Positions 36,000-45,004 of a stretch of DNA of 64,000 nucleotides are shown one piece after another. Position 1 is the stretch's first letter; each line of letters begins with the position of its first letter. Origin of the DNA: Candidatus Babeliales bacterium. Lineage in GTDB: Bacteria > Babelota > Babeliae > Babelales > RVW-14. The notes beneath the pieces are model-generated. The model was given only the letters and a program-made list of their open reading frames with translations. It was not told the origin of the DNA and searched no databases. A program made the position numbers and the translations under genes. The stretch is taken from NCBI GenBank assembly GCA_019749895.1, contig JAIEPG010000008.1:142988-206987 (forward strand), read 5' to 3'.

Positions 36000-38351
36000 A
36001 TGAAAGAACATATCAACGATTATTTATTGGACGAAATTCCGCTTATATTGCCGGTAATTCCGACCGTAGATGTAGTCGTTTTTCCACAGATGGTTGTGCC
36101 ATTGCTCATTCTGGACGAAAAAATTATCGCAGGAATTGAAGAGGCAATGGAAGGTTCGCGCAAAATATTACTTTTGGCAGCACATCAACAACCTAACGAT
36201 TATCAAAATCCAATCAGCATCAGTGATCTTTATAAAGTTGGAACCGTTGGCAATATTATGCGCGTTATGCAATTGCCAGAAGGGGGCATTAAAATTTTGA
36301 CGCAAGGGCTGGTTAAAGCTCATGTTGAAGAAATTTTGTCAACCAACGAAACCCTTGAAGCCCGCATACAAACAATAAACCCTCATGAAGCAGAGTTTGA
36401 TGTGGAGCTGTCAGACCAACAAATCAGACAACTGCTTGTTTTGGTTGAAAAAATTGCATCATCCGGACGCGTATTTGGTCCAGACTTTCAAGTTATTCTT
36501 TCACAAATACAAGATCCAATGCGCATCGCTGACTTTATTCTTTCACATCTCAACTTGACCGTACAAGAAGCTCAAGCGTTACTTGAGAAAAAAACACTCA
36601 ATCAACTGCTGAGCGGCATTCACGACTATCTTACCAAAGAATACGAGCTGAATGGCGTGAAAGAAAAAATTTATCATCAAACGCAAGAATCTATAAATCG
36701 GTCACAAAAAGAATATTACTTGCGTGAACAAATGAAAGCCATTCAAAAAGAACTTGGCGAAGAAAGCGAAACGGATCTTTCAGATTTGCAACGAAAAATT
36801 CACGAGCTACCACTGACCGAAGAAGCTCGTATTGAATGCATTAAGCAATTTAACCGCTTAACAAAAACTGCTCCAGAGTCCATGGAGGCAACGGTTATTA
36901 GAACACATCTTGAATGGGTATTGTCTATGCCATGGGGCACCTACACCACCGATAATTTAGATATTAATCACGCCCAAGACGTTTTAGATCAATATCACTA
37001 CGGCCTTGATGAAATTAAAGATCGTATTTTAGACTTTCTTTCCATCAAATCGCTTAAAAAAGATTGTAACGTTCCTATCATTTGTTTTGCAGGACCTCCA
37101 GGCGTTGGTAAAACATCGCTGGGCAAAGCAATTGCAAATTGCTTAGGCCGCACGTACTACCGCATTTCACTTGGTGGCGTTTACGACGAATCAGAAATTC
37201 GTGGACACCGCAGAACCTATGTTGGGGCACTGCCTGGTCGCTTTGTTCAAGCAATAAAAAAAGCAGAAAGTATGAATCCGCTCATTATTATCGACGAAAT
37301 TGACAAAATTGGGATGTCCAATCGTGGCGATCCATCAGCTGCTTTGCTTGAAGTATTGGACCCAGAACAAAACAAAACATTTTATGACAACTACCTTGGC
37401 GTACATTTTGATCTGTCACAATGCATGTTTGTTACCACTGCCAATGATTTAAGCGCCATCCCAGGCCCACTGCGCGACCGCATGGAAATTATTCAGCTTT
37501 CAGGCTACACCAACGATGAAAAATGCGAGATTGCAGAAAAACATCTTGTTCAAAAAGCAATCAAAAACTCAGGCCTTGAAGAAAAGGGCTTTGTATTAAG
37601 CACGGAAATGATTGATTACGTAATTCGACATTACACACAAGAATCTGGCGTACGGGATTTAGACCGTTACATTCAAAAACTCTGCTCAAAATATGCACGC
37701 CACTTGGTTGAAAAAAATAAGAAATTAGTATTTACCAAAGAAAACATTGCCAAATATCTTGGACCTGAAAAGATTCAACCGGAACAATTAATTCGATCGC
37801 ACAAAATTGGTGTTACCAACGGCCTTGCATGGACACCATTTGGCGGCGAAATTTTGCAAGTTGAAGCAGCTTTAATGCCCGGCAGCGGCAAGCTCTTGCT
37901 CACCGGACAACTGGGTGATGTTATGAAAGAATCGGCTCAAGCAGCTTTGACATACGCAAAATCACACGCACAAGATTTTGGCATTGAAGACAAAATGTTT
38001 ACCGGCTATGACTTGCACATCCACTTGCCAGCTGGCGCTATTCCAAAAGACGGCCCTTCAGCAGGTATATCATTGTTATCTTCCGTGCTTTCTGTTTTAA
38101 CAGGACGCGAGATTAACGGCGATTTTGCTATGACTGGTGAGCTAAACTTGCAAGGTAAGGTACTGCCAATTGGTGGACTTAAAGAAAAAATCTTGGCGGC
38201 AAAACAACATGGGCTGTGCAACGTAATTTTACCAAAGCTTAATCAAAAAGATTTGGTAACGTTAAAAAAGATAGCAGAAGGTATGAATATATTCCTGGTC
38301 GATGACGTAAAAGAAGTTCTAAGTCACGTCCTCATGCCAAAACTGATCTAG
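36000..38351 (+). CDS. lon: ATP-dependent Lon protease
   Basis: A 783-residue cytoplasmic AAA+ protease that degrades misfolded and regulatory proteins. The N-terminal substrate-binding domain begins LPVIPTVDVVVFPQMVVPL. The AAA+ module has Walker A GPPGVGKTS (about 365-373) and Walker B IIIDEIDK. The protease domain has the Ser-Lys dyad: Ser687 in KDGPSAG and Lys730 in GGLKEK. Length and order are those of LonA. The ATG at 36000 follows a strong GGAGGAAGG; the TTG at 35985 would place that site inside the gene. It is transcribed alone. Confidence 0.96.
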   Translation: MKEHINDYLLDEIPLILPVIPTVDVVVFPQMVVPLLILDEKIIAGIEEAMEGSRKILLLAAHQQPNDYQNPISISDLYKVGTVGNIMRVMQLPEGGIKILTQGLVKAHVEEILSTNETLEARIQTINPHEAEFDVELSDQQIRQLLVLVEKIASSGRVFGPDFQVILSQIQDPMRIADFILSHLNLTVQEAQALLEKKTLNQLLSGIHDYLTKEYELNGVKEKIYHQTQESINRSQKEYYLREQMKAIQKELGEESETDLSDLQRKIHELPLTEEARIECIKQFNRLTKTAPESMEATVIRTHLEWVLSMPWGTYTTDNLDINHAQDVLDQYHYGLDEIKDRILDFLSIKSLKKDCNVPIICFAGPPGVGKTSLGKAIANCLGRTYYRISLGGVYDESEIRGHRRTYVGALPGRFVQAIKKAESMNPLIIIDEIDKIGMSNRGDPSAALLEVLDPEQNKTFYDNYLGVHFDLSQCMFVTTANDLSAIPGPLRDRMEIIQLSGYTNDEKCEIAEKHLVQKAIKNSGLEEKGFVLSTEMIDYVIRHYTQESGVRDLDRYIQKLCSKYARHLVEKNKKLVFTKENIAKYLGPEKIQPEQLIRSHKIGVTNGLAWTPFGGEILQVEAALMPGSGKLLLTGQLGDVMKESAQAALTYAKSHAQDFGIEDKMFTGYDLHIHLPAGAIPKDGPSAGISLLSSVLSVLTGREINGDFAMTGELNLQGKVLPIGGLKEKILAAKQHGLCNVILPKLNQKDLVTLKKIAEGMNIFLVDDVKEVLSHVLMPKLI

Positions 38352-38354
38352 TCT

Positions 38355-38390
38355 AAAAAGGGGCGGTACTTGTTGGTACCGCCCCTTTTT
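38355..38390. terminator. Bidirectional terminator after lon
   Basis: A perfect 15-bp stem, 38355-38369 with 38376-38390 (core GGGGCGGTAC), around a TTGTTG loop with A and T flanks. It serves lon and the convergent small anchored protein gene. Confidence 0.85.
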
Positions 38391-38400
38391 TAATGCTTAG

Positions 38401-38907
38401 TTACTGTTCACTGGCAAGCCTATGCCCACGTAAAAGTTCTTTCATATCAGCAATATTAAAATCAAGAACTTCCATGTAATACATCAACGCACGATATTTT
38501 TTAACGGGCATAGCCGCGCGCGACCCACCCTTAATTTCCCAAATATAATCTCGAAGCTTTACCCGCTCAAAAAGCAAGCTTTGCAACAAACCAGAGACAT
38601 ACTCAACATCCAATTTTTTTGGACTCATATAATCAAAACGAGCCACAAAATCACGCTTAACCGCAGAACAATGATCAATCAATCTGATGAGCTCACCAAA
38701 ATCAAAAGTACTAACTTTGCCGCCAACCAATGGATCAACCCCTTCGGTAAGTTCACGAATACGCATTTTTTCAAGATGATATGGCAGGGGCGTGCGAACA
38801 GATTCGCCATCTTCCTTGAGTAGGCGATAGCCCGCCCTGACGGCAATTACTGCCGCAAAGCCGGTAAAAACAAGGTATAAGATATATTTTTTAGTTAAAT
38901 ACTTCAT
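38401..38907 (-). CDS. Small protein with one N-terminal membrane anchor
   Basis: A 168-residue protein. Residues 8-25 form a single hydrophobic segment after a Lys-rich start, so the rest (charged, helical: LLQSLLFERVKLRDYIWEI) probably lies outside the cytoplasm. I recognise no domain. AGGA lies 8 nt before the ATG. The 216 nt upstream hold the inverted repeat GGTATG...CATACC (about 38957-38982) near a TAGAAT hexamer, perhaps its promoter region; nothing else is evident there. Confidence 0.6.
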   Translation of the reverse strand: MKYLTKKYILYLVFTGFAAVIAVRAGYRLLKEDGESVRTPLPYHLEKMRIRELTEGVDPLVGGKVSTFDFGELIRLIDHCSAVKRDFVARFDYMSPKKLDVEYVSGLLQSLLFERVKLRDYIWEIKGGSRAAMPVKKYRALMYYMEVLDFNIADMKELLRGHRLASEQ

Positions 38908-39123
38908 GCTTCATATCCTACAAAGGCCCTTTTTGACGAGGTTTATGGTAAATTCTAGGTATGCCCCTCGCATAGACATACCCCTTCAATTTCTAATTGT
39001 AAATCATTTCAACAAGAAAAGCAACAATTCAATTTGTAAAAAACGTTGGTTTTAAGGCACTTTTTAAGCATTTCAAACTAATTTTACAGCCAGCCTTTTT
39101 AAAAGGTTGACCCAGAGCTGTTA

Positions 39124-40851
39124 TTGACAGAGCACCCTAACCTTGAGTACATTGTAGGCACTATGAACATTTTTAGCTTAATTTTAGGTATTTTTTTTAC
39201 CCTCATTAGTGCGGCAACCTTGTCGTACATATCAATCGCCACCATGGTTGGCCCGTGGATGGCGCCTACCCTGGTTTTGGTGGGTAGAATACTCTTTAAA
39301 CTGCGTCCCGGCTCTCTAAGTCCAGACAAGGTTAAACAAGAACTGATTTTTACTCAAGCCGTAGGTGCAGTTGGTGGTACCATTGCCACAGGGATTGGCT
39401 TTACCCTGCCTATGCTTTATTTTTTGGATGAGCACATTTTAAACGCGTGGCTTGCAAGCCCACTGCAGTTTTGCCTGTTCATTGCCCTGTGCTGCTTGGC
39501 AGCCGGCAGCTTTGGCATTATGTTAGGCCGTTTTTTTATAAAGCCCATGATCACCCAAGAAAAACTTTCATTTCCTGTCAGCCAGCTTACCTGCAGCGTG
39601 GTAGATTCAGACAGCAACGCAAGCCAAGCAAAAAGCCTTGGTTGGGGCGTTGCCGGCACCACCCTGCTTTGTATAGCCCGAGATGGTATCTTTGCGCTCA
39701 AGGGATTTATACCCAAAACTATAGAATTCTTTCCGTCAGTTTTTGGCAATGTCTTTGCCTTGTCAGTTTGGCCAACCTTGTGGTCAATTGGTTTTACGGC
39801 CGGCCTTGGCGTAGCTGTGCCGCTTTTGGTAGGCATTATTTCACGCTACTACGTTTTGCATCCACTCAACAACCATGCCAACTATTTTTCAGTAAATCTA
39901 TTTACGCCCTTTGAGTTTATAACCTTTACTACCGCTTTCTGTTCCGGCCTGGTCTTGACTGACTTTTTTGCCGGCCTGGCCAAAAACCCCGCAATCATTG
40001 TAAACCGCTTTAAGCTTTACGCTTCAAATATTGCTCACGTTGCAAGCCTGGCATTTACCAGCCTTAAAAAAGCTCTTGGCTTAGTAAGCCGCCAACCAAA
40101 CATAGCCAATGACCCGGTTTTTAAAAAAATCAATTTGTTCCAGCTCGAAACGGTAGCAGCTCTGACCGGCTCGGTAGCACTCTTATGGTACCTAGACTTT
40201 AGTGTGCTCTCACAAGCAGTTTTTTTACTTTCAACAGTTATTGCAACGTACGAGATTTGTTTTATTGGCGGGGAGATTGGGCTGATTCAATTTGGTCGTT
40301 TTGCAACATTTGTTTTAATTCCCATGCTCCTGCTGTTCAAACCAAACCCAATCCAAATTACGGTCATTTGTATGTTCTTTTCAATTTGCGCGGCAACGGC
40401 TTCAGATTATCTGTTTGACTATAAATCGGGACAACTTGCTGGCAGCAACCAGCGCCGGCTCCATGGCGCACAATGGTTAGGCCTACTGGTCACGGCACTT
40501 TCAGTTGGCGCCATTTTATATCTATTGTTTACCAAGCTGGGCATTGGCTCACAAGATCTCTTTGCTCACCGCGGCAGAACCAAAGCACTACTCATTCAAA
40601 CACTCAACTTTAATCCGTATGTTGTAGGCATGGGCTTTTTGTACGGGCTTTTCTTGAGACAAATCCGCGTCAACCCAACCATGACGTTGGGCGGCATAAT
40701 TATGCCAAACCATATTTCTTTCGGGCTTATTCTTGGCGGCCTGTGTACCAAATTTGTTAAAAATAAACAACGCTATATGCCATTTTGCGCTGGCGTTTTT
40801 GCATGCGAATCATTGTGGATTCTTATTTCTTTGATTCTTAAAATGTTCTAA
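39124..40851 (+). CDS. OPT-family oligopeptide transporter
   Basis: A 575-residue inner-membrane protein with about 14 hydrophobic segments. OPT features include GAVGGTIATGIGFTLPMLYF, the SFPVSQLTCSVV motif after TM4 and the late NPTMTLGGIIMPNHISFGL segment. OPT proteins import peptides or metal chelates with protons, useful to an organism with little amino acid synthesis. The start is uncertain. TTG 39124 lies in a perfect TTGACA that could instead be a -35 box with TACATT at 39148-39153, which would put ATG 39163 almost at the transcript start. The frame stays open back to 39103 with protein-like codons (DPELLLTEHP), so the N terminus may be longer. The Fic gene follows after 8 nt. Confidence 0.8.
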   Translation: MTEHPNLEYIVGTMNIFSLILGIFFTLISAATLSYISIATMVGPWMAPTLVLVGRILFKLRPGSLSPDKVKQELIFTQAVGAVGGTIATGIGFTLPMLYFLDEHILNAWLASPLQFCLFIALCCLAAGSFGIMLGRFFIKPMITQEKLSFPVSQLTCSVVDSDSNASQAKSLGWGVAGTTLLCIARDGIFALKGFIPKTIEFFPSVFGNVFALSVWPTLWSIGFTAGLGVAVPLLVGIISRYYVLHPLNNHANYFSVNLFTPFEFITFTTAFCSGLVLTDFFAGLAKNPAIIVNRFKLYASNIAHVASLAFTSLKKALGLVSRQPNIANDPVFKKINLFQLETVAALTGSVALLWYLDFSVLSQAVFLLSTVIATYEICFIGGEIGLIQFGRFATFVLIPMLLLFKPNPIQITVICMFFSICAATASDYLFDYKSGQLAGSNQRRLHGAQWLGLLVTALSVGAILYLLFTKLGIGSQDLFAHRGRTKALLIQTLNFNPYVVGMGFLYGLFLRQIRVNPTMTLGGIIMPNHISFGLILGGLCTKFVKNKQRYMPFCAGVFACESLWILISLILKMF

Positions 40852-40859
40852 GAACCGTT

Positions 40860-41609
40860 ATGTATTCAAACAAAATTGGAGTAGCAAACGATCTGCAAAA
40901 AGAGATCGCTGGCTACCCGCCCCTTAACGACTTTCAGCGCAACCAGCTCAAAGAATATTTCAGAATCAGCCTTACCTACACCAGCAACGCTCTTGAAGGC
41001 AATTCATTGACCGAAACAGAAACAAAAATTATTTTGGAAGATGGTATTACCATTGGCGGTAAAACACTGCGCGAGCATTATGAAGCGGTAGGACACGCAC
41101 AAGCATACGACCACTTGCTAACGTTGGTAAACCAGCACGGTTTTAGCGAAGAAAACATTACCACCTTGCATAAGCTTTTTTTTGAAAAAATCGACAGCTC
41201 ACAAGCCGGCGTCTACCGCTTTGTTCCTGTTTTGGTTACCGGCTCAGATTTTGAATTTCCCGCACCCCAAAAAATTGCCTCGCTTGTGCACAATTTGGTA
41301 AATCAGCAAGAAACATTGAAACTCAAACATCCAATTGAATATGCTGCAATAGTGCACAACCAGTTGGTTACCATCCATCCTTTTGTTGATGGCAACGGAC
41401 GCACCGCTCGCCTGCTTGCCAATCTTTTGTTGGTACAAGCCGGCTACCCAATAACCATTATTCCTCCAGTTGTTCGGGCTGATTATTTAACGAGCGTTAA
41501 AGCCGGCAACAGAGACAACCAAGAGCCTATGATTAATTTTCTTTCCTGCATGGTTTGGGAAAGCGCCAAAGATTATCTCAGAATGCTGCGAACGCTCAAT
41601 CAAAAATAA
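40860..41609 (+). CDS. Fic-domain protein, N-terminally inhibited type
   Basis: A 249-residue Fic enzyme. The active-site loop is HPFVDGNGRTAR (His173 on), matching HxFx(D/E)GNGRxxR, so AMP or another phosphate-linked moiety can be transferred to target hydroxyls. The inhibitory helix motif S/T-x-x-x-E-G/N is present as SNALEGN (Ser42-Glu46-Gly47), which places it in the class whose inhibitor is N-terminal in the same chain. No signal peptide is seen. It follows the OPT gene by 8 nt, so both share a transcript. The target may be its own proteins or, in a host-associated cell, host proteins; the sequence cannot decide. Confidence 0.88.
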   Translation: MYSNKIGVANDLQKEIAGYPPLNDFQRNQLKEYFRISLTYTSNALEGNSLTETETKIILEDGITIGGKTLREHYEAVGHAQAYDHLLTLVNQHGFSEENITTLHKLFFEKIDSSQAGVYRFVPVLVTGSDFEFPAPQKIASLVHNLVNQQETLKLKHPIEYAAIVHNQLVTIHPFVDGNGRTARLLANLLLVQAGYPITIIPPVVRADYLTSVKAGNRDNQEPMINFLSCMVWESAKDYLRMLRTLNQK

Positions 41610-41626
41610 CCAATTTTGAAATTTCC

Positions 41627-41656
41627 TTGTATTCGGAAATTCCCTTTCTCTATAAT
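41627..41656 (+). promoter_or_regulatory. Promoter of the two exported-protein genes
   Basis: TTGTAT at 41627-41632, an 18-nt spacer and a perfect TATAAT at 41651-41656. The 7-bp inverted repeat AATTTCC/GGAAATT just upstream may be a weak terminator for Fic. Confidence 0.5.
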
Positions 41657-41724
41657 TAAACAATGTAGAATGTCTTTTATGAATTTATTTTTTCCGGGTG
41701 GGACCGGGGGGAGAAGGGGATTTT

Positions 41725-42399
41725 ATGAAGAAGATAAAAGTTATTGTCGCGTCTGCACTTTTGGTAGGCGCAACATGTGCGCATGTTTATTCTGCAGCAG
41801 GCTCAGCTCTTGTGCCACAACCAGACAGCGCAGGAAAAGGGGTTGTTATTTTTGTTCACGATCCATCAGTAGAAACAGGTGATGGCGAAGTAGACTCTCT
41901 AGCAGTTTTGCATCAACTACGCATACAAGAACGTCAAAATCCTAATTTAGTTGTTCATGAAGTAGCACAAGGAAAACATGACACTTCTTTGGCAAGTGTT
42001 CAAGGATTGTGTGAAGAATACGCAAAAAATGGCGCAAAAAACATTAAAATTGTTCATCATGAAGATCATGATGATACTGACTTTAACCACCAATACAGAC
42101 AAGTAACACCAAGCGCTCGCAGTCGCGCTATCGATATGGGAAAAATACAATCAGCAGGAACCCAAGCATTAGCAGACAACCCAAATGCCAAATCTGATAT
42201 GGTCCAAGGACTCAATAGCATTGCCACAATTGTAAAAAACCAACATGCTACCATGGAAGCACTACCAAAAGATCAACGCCCAGGTTGGGGAAAACGTTTT
42301 GGCGCGTGCTTTTGTGCCGCCGCCGGAGATGACCAAGTTCAGACGGCAGTAGTAGATGCTGCCAAGATAGCTATTCAAATTGCCATGGCCGTTGCTTAA
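41725..42399 (+). CDS. Exported protein of unknown function
   Basis: A 224-residue protein with a signal peptide (1-23, VYSAA-G). A short VVIFVHDPSVETG stretch at the start of the mature part resembles the oxyanion strand of an alpha/beta-hydrolase, but no nucleophile elbow follows. It is rich in His and Asp (HHEDHDDTDFNHQ). The C terminus has a CFCAAAGDD segment and a hydrophobic Ala/Ile end (IAIQIAMAVA). GGAGAAGGGGA lies 4 nt before the ATG at 41725, which is preferred over a GTG at 41698. The exported hydrolase gene follows after 11 nt. Confidence 0.65.
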   Translation: MKKIKVIVASALLVGATCAHVYSAAGSALVPQPDSAGKGVVIFVHDPSVETGDGEVDSLAVLHQLRIQERQNPNLVVHEVAQGKHDTSLASVQGLCEEYAKNGAKNIKIVHHEDHDDTDFNHQYRQVTPSARSRAIDMGKIQSAGTQALADNPNAKSDMVQGLNSIATIVKNQHATMEALPKDQRPGWGKRFGACFCAAAGDDQVQTAVVDAAKIAIQIAMAVA

Positions 42400-42410
42400 A
42401 GGAGATTTTT

Positions 42411-43886
42411 ATGAAAAAGCTTTTACTTTTTAGTCTTATTGCTTTTTCAGCTGCAAGCAGCCTGTGCGCTAAAAATGCAATAGTACTCACGCACGGCGCT
42501 TTTGCCGCCTCAAATACCTGGATGCTGCCCGGTTCAACGTTTTATAGCAATGTTGAACAGGCAACAAACGGTAATGCAGATATCTATCCCTACTACTGGG
42601 AACAACCATTTGGTGGATTGTTTGATATAGAAAAAATCAATGCGGCAAAAGAACTTGCAACATTGGTTATCATGCTCAAAGCAAGTGGCTATGATAAAAT
42701 TTCTATCATTGCCCACAGCTACGGCGGACACGTTGCTGCAATTGCAAGCCAACTATTGAACGAATCAAAAACGTCTATTGAAACAACAGAATGCAAGCGA
42801 GAAATCGACTCTCGAGATATAACAGACGCATTCAACAAATTTAACAACAACATAAAAAACTTTAGGCAAGCATTTTATATTGCACACCAACAAATAGAAC
42901 AAACAGCAAGCTTATTAAAAAGCTTGCACCTGTTACCAACAGCCACACGCGAACCAGAGCTTGAAACAGAGCCAGTTGAACAACCAGCACCAGAAATTAC
43001 TCAAGAGCTCGCTACGCCAACAATCCAAGCAATCACACAAACAGAAACACTCGAGCAAGAAGTGCCAGGCATAGAAGAAGTAGCAATCGCACAAGAGTTA
43101 CAAATTCTTGAAGCAGCAGTAGCACCCGTTGAACCAGAAGCACCAACAACACAAGAAACTATAAGCACCGTTAACGAAGAGATACAAAGTATCGAGCAAG
43201 AACTTGCAGAAGCACTCCCTGCCCAACAAGCATCAATTGAAGAAGAAATTTCTCTGGTCCAAACTCAAATAGCGCAAGAAGTAGTTCAAGAAACAGCACC
43301 AACAGAAACTCAAGTAATTGAAGAAGTTCAAATCCCAGAAACAAACGAGATAGCAAACCAAGATGCAGCAACAACTGAAATTATTAACATCATCACAGAA
43401 ATACAAACTACCTCAGATATTCACGACAACCAACCAGCCACTCATGATTATTATATCGATATTGTTTACACACTGGTAACACCAACTGAAGAAATAGAGT
43501 TTCCTATGGACATGGACACCGTACATTACGTTATTAATGGCTGGTCAGCTGGCGACCCCCTGCAAGAACTGCTCGGCGGGCAAAAAATAGACATAAACCC
43601 AAACCGCGCCGTTAACCTTGAATTTTTAATTCCAGAAAATGAGCAAGACAACGACTGGTGGCTTACCTTGCTTATGGACTTTATGAACTGGCTCTTGGGA
43701 TACCAAACTACAAGCCCAAACCATATGGAAATGCGCAGCAGCATTATTGGCCGCTGGCTACCGCAAATCCCTTTTGAATTACAAGCACTAGGGATTAATG
43801 GCTTTGAGAACTTTACGTTCGAAAAAGATGGCATTCTAACCTTTGATCAAGACCCAGAAAAACCACCTTTTTACGCAATAAACTAA
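42411..43886 (+). CDS. Exported alpha/beta-hydrolase with a Glu/Gln/Thr/Pro-rich insert
   Basis: A 491-residue protein with a signal peptide (1-20, SLCA-K). The core shows AIVLTHGAF (oxyanion) and AHSYGG with the nucleophile Ser near 103. The acid may be in NGWSAGDPLQ and the His in PNHMEMRSSIIGRWL. Between them lies a low-complexity stretch (about 180-345) made almost only of E, Q, T, P, A, V and I. The same layout, without the insert, is seen in the hydrolase encoded at 13483. The insert contains one LEQEVPG, similar to the EQEQEVPG units of the 1792-residue protein. GGAG precedes the ATG. Confidence 0.72.
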   Translation: MKKLLLFSLIAFSAASSLCAKNAIVLTHGAFAASNTWMLPGSTFYSNVEQATNGNADIYPYYWEQPFGGLFDIEKINAAKELATLVIMLKASGYDKISIIAHSYGGHVAAIASQLLNESKTSIETTECKREIDSRDITDAFNKFNNNIKNFRQAFYIAHQQIEQTASLLKSLHLLPTATREPELETEPVEQPAPEITQELATPTIQAITQTETLEQEVPGIEEVAIAQELQILEAAVAPVEPEAPTTQETISTVNEEIQSIEQELAEALPAQQASIEEEISLVQTQIAQEVVQETAPTETQVIEEVQIPETNEIANQDAATTEIINIITEIQTTSDIHDNQPATHDYYIDIVYTLVTPTEEIEFPMDMDTVHYVINGWSAGDPLQELLGGQKIDINPNRAVNLEFLIPENEQDNDWWLTLLMDFMNWLLGYQTTSPNHMEMRSSIIGRWLPQIPFELQALGINGFENFTFEKDGILTFDQDPEKPPFYAIN

Positions 43887-43923
43887 TAAACCAGCACTTT
43901 TATCAAAAAAGCCCAAATTTGAG

Positions 43924-43952
43924 GGGGAGGCTAAAAAACCTCCCCTTTTTTA
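43924..43952 (+). terminator. Intrinsic terminator after the exported hydrolase gene
   Basis: GGGGAGG (43924-43930) pairs with CCTCCCC (43939-43945), followed by T6. The 160 nt after it, up to the next promoter at 44113, show no gene or clear structure. Confidence 0.75.
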
Positions 43953-44112
43953 TTGTTTAGCAAGTTTTTGACAAAAGAAAGCTCTGTACTGAAAATACTT
44001 TTCAATCTAATGTCCATTAGTCCGGAAAGCCTTACAACCAAACCTCATAAAAAACCTGTTTTTAAAGCATAAAGCGGCTCTTTTGGACAAAAAAACCGCA
44101 TATATACCCCGT

Positions 44113-44140
44113 TTGACTATTTGAAAGCTTTTGGTAGAAT
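44113..44140 (+). promoter_or_regulatory. Promoter of the CI/LexA-like regulator gene
   Basis: TTGACT at 44113-44118, a 16-nt spacer and TAGAAT at 44135-44140. The leader to the ATG is about 87 nt and shows no strong dyad. Confidence 0.5.
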
Positions 44141-44233
44141 TATAAGACATCCAAGTTACAAAGATTAGGACATTTGTATCTAATAGCAATTAAATTTAGG
44201 GACTTTAGTATTACAATTGTAGGGGGAACTATC

Positions 44234-44905
44234 ATGTTATCTACAAGACTACGCGTTAAAGAACTACTTAGAGAACGTCGTTGGACGACCAAAGTTCTTG
44301 CTGAAAAAACAGGAATGTCAGAAAGTTATCTGACCCACATTAAAAATGGAACACGTCGTTGGAACGAAGACGCGCTTAAAAAGCTGGCTGCAGCATTTGA
44401 GTTGCTTCCAACGGATCTTTTTGATTATAAAAAAGATCGTACCAATGAAGTAAATGCCGATGTACAACTGCCAAGCAGCGCAGAAAAAATCGATCTGAAT
44501 ATTCAAATTGTTCCTGTTGTTGGGCAAATACCTGCACAACCATCAGCGTACAACAATCAAATTACGCAACACGCTACCGGTTATAATGACCAATTTGTAC
44601 CGGTTTTGGGCAATAACGATGATTCAATGTTTTGTCTTCATATCAAAGACAACAGCCTTGCACCACGTTTTTCAAAGGGCGATTTCTTAGTGATTTCACC
44701 AGGCCAATGGACCAATTCAGGCGACTTAGTAGCGGTTGAATATGGCGACGAAAACCCAGTTCGTGAAATTGCACAAGTTAATTACATGGAAGAATTTGTG
44801 GTTTTTGAATCAGTCAACCATAAAAAAGCTCCTATTGCCCTTGTTCGCGGTAAAGACTCCTTCCGTATTATCGGCAAGGTAATTTATCGCTATCAAGCGC
44901 TGTAA
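44234..44905 (+). CDS. XRE-family regulator with an S24/CI-like C-terminal domain
   Basis: A 223-residue protein. Residues 5-60 are a helix-turn-helix of the XRE type (VLAEKTGMSESYLTHIKNG). Residues about 110-220 follow the LexA/CI fold: IKDNSLAPRFSKGDFLVISP parallels the GDSMxPxxxxGD motif and keeps the Ser, while the place of the catalytic Lys reads ENPVREIAQ, with Arg. Self-cleavage is therefore doubtful and the domain may only dimerise. I start at the ATG 44234 after GGGGGA; the frame upstream to 44174 has no ribosome site. It stands alone. Its target is not known. Confidence 0.82.
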   Translation: MLSTRLRVKELLRERRWTTKVLAEKTGMSESYLTHIKNGTRRWNEDALKKLAAAFELLPTDLFDYKKDRTNEVNADVQLPSSAEKIDLNIQIVPVVGQIPAQPSAYNNQITQHATGYNDQFVPVLGNNDDSMFCLHIKDNSLAPRFSKGDFLVISPGQWTNSGDLVAVEYGDENPVREIAQVNYMEEFVVFESVNHKKAPIALVRGKDSFRIIGKVIYRYQAL

Positions 44906-44915
44906 AATATCTTTT

Positions 44916-44938
44916 GGGCCTTGAAGAAAGGCCTTTCT
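44916..44938 (+). terminator. Weak terminator after the regulator gene
   Basis: GGCCTT (44917-44922) pairs with AAGGCC (44928-44933), followed by TTTCTTTT. It overlaps the -35 region of the next promoter. Confidence 0.5.
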
Positions 44939-44949
44939 TTTGTTAGAAT
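44921..44949 (+). promoter_or_regulatory. Promoter of rpsF-rpsR-typA
   Basis: TTGAAG at 44921-44926, a 17-nt spacer and TAGAAT at 44944-44949. It gives a leader of about 108 nt. Confidence 0.5.
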
Positions 44950-44979
44950 ATACTTTCTATTGAAATTCTTGGGTACCGT

Positions 44980-45004
44980 TAGCAATGCGCGTTATGCATT
45001 GCTA
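44980..45004 (+). promoter_or_regulatory. Leader hairpin upstream of rpsF
   Basis: A 9-bp perfect stem, TAGCAATGC with GCATTGCTA, and a 7-nt loop. GGG and CCC runs (44971-44973, 45008-45010) could extend it below an internal loop that contains CCG. Leaders of rpsF in many bacteria bind the S6:S18 complex for feedback control; this one is a candidate, not a match I can verify. Confidence 0.4.

Noticed and set aside
43953..44112. A TTGACA near 43966 and a short minus-strand frame at 44007-44189
   Set aside because: No acceptable -10 box lies at the right distance, and the frame has no ribosome site and runs through the regulator's promoter.
44234..44905. The CI/LexA-like regulator as part of a prophage
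   Set aside because: No integrase, structural, lysis or attachment features are near; neighbours are ribosomal protein genes and exported-protein genes.
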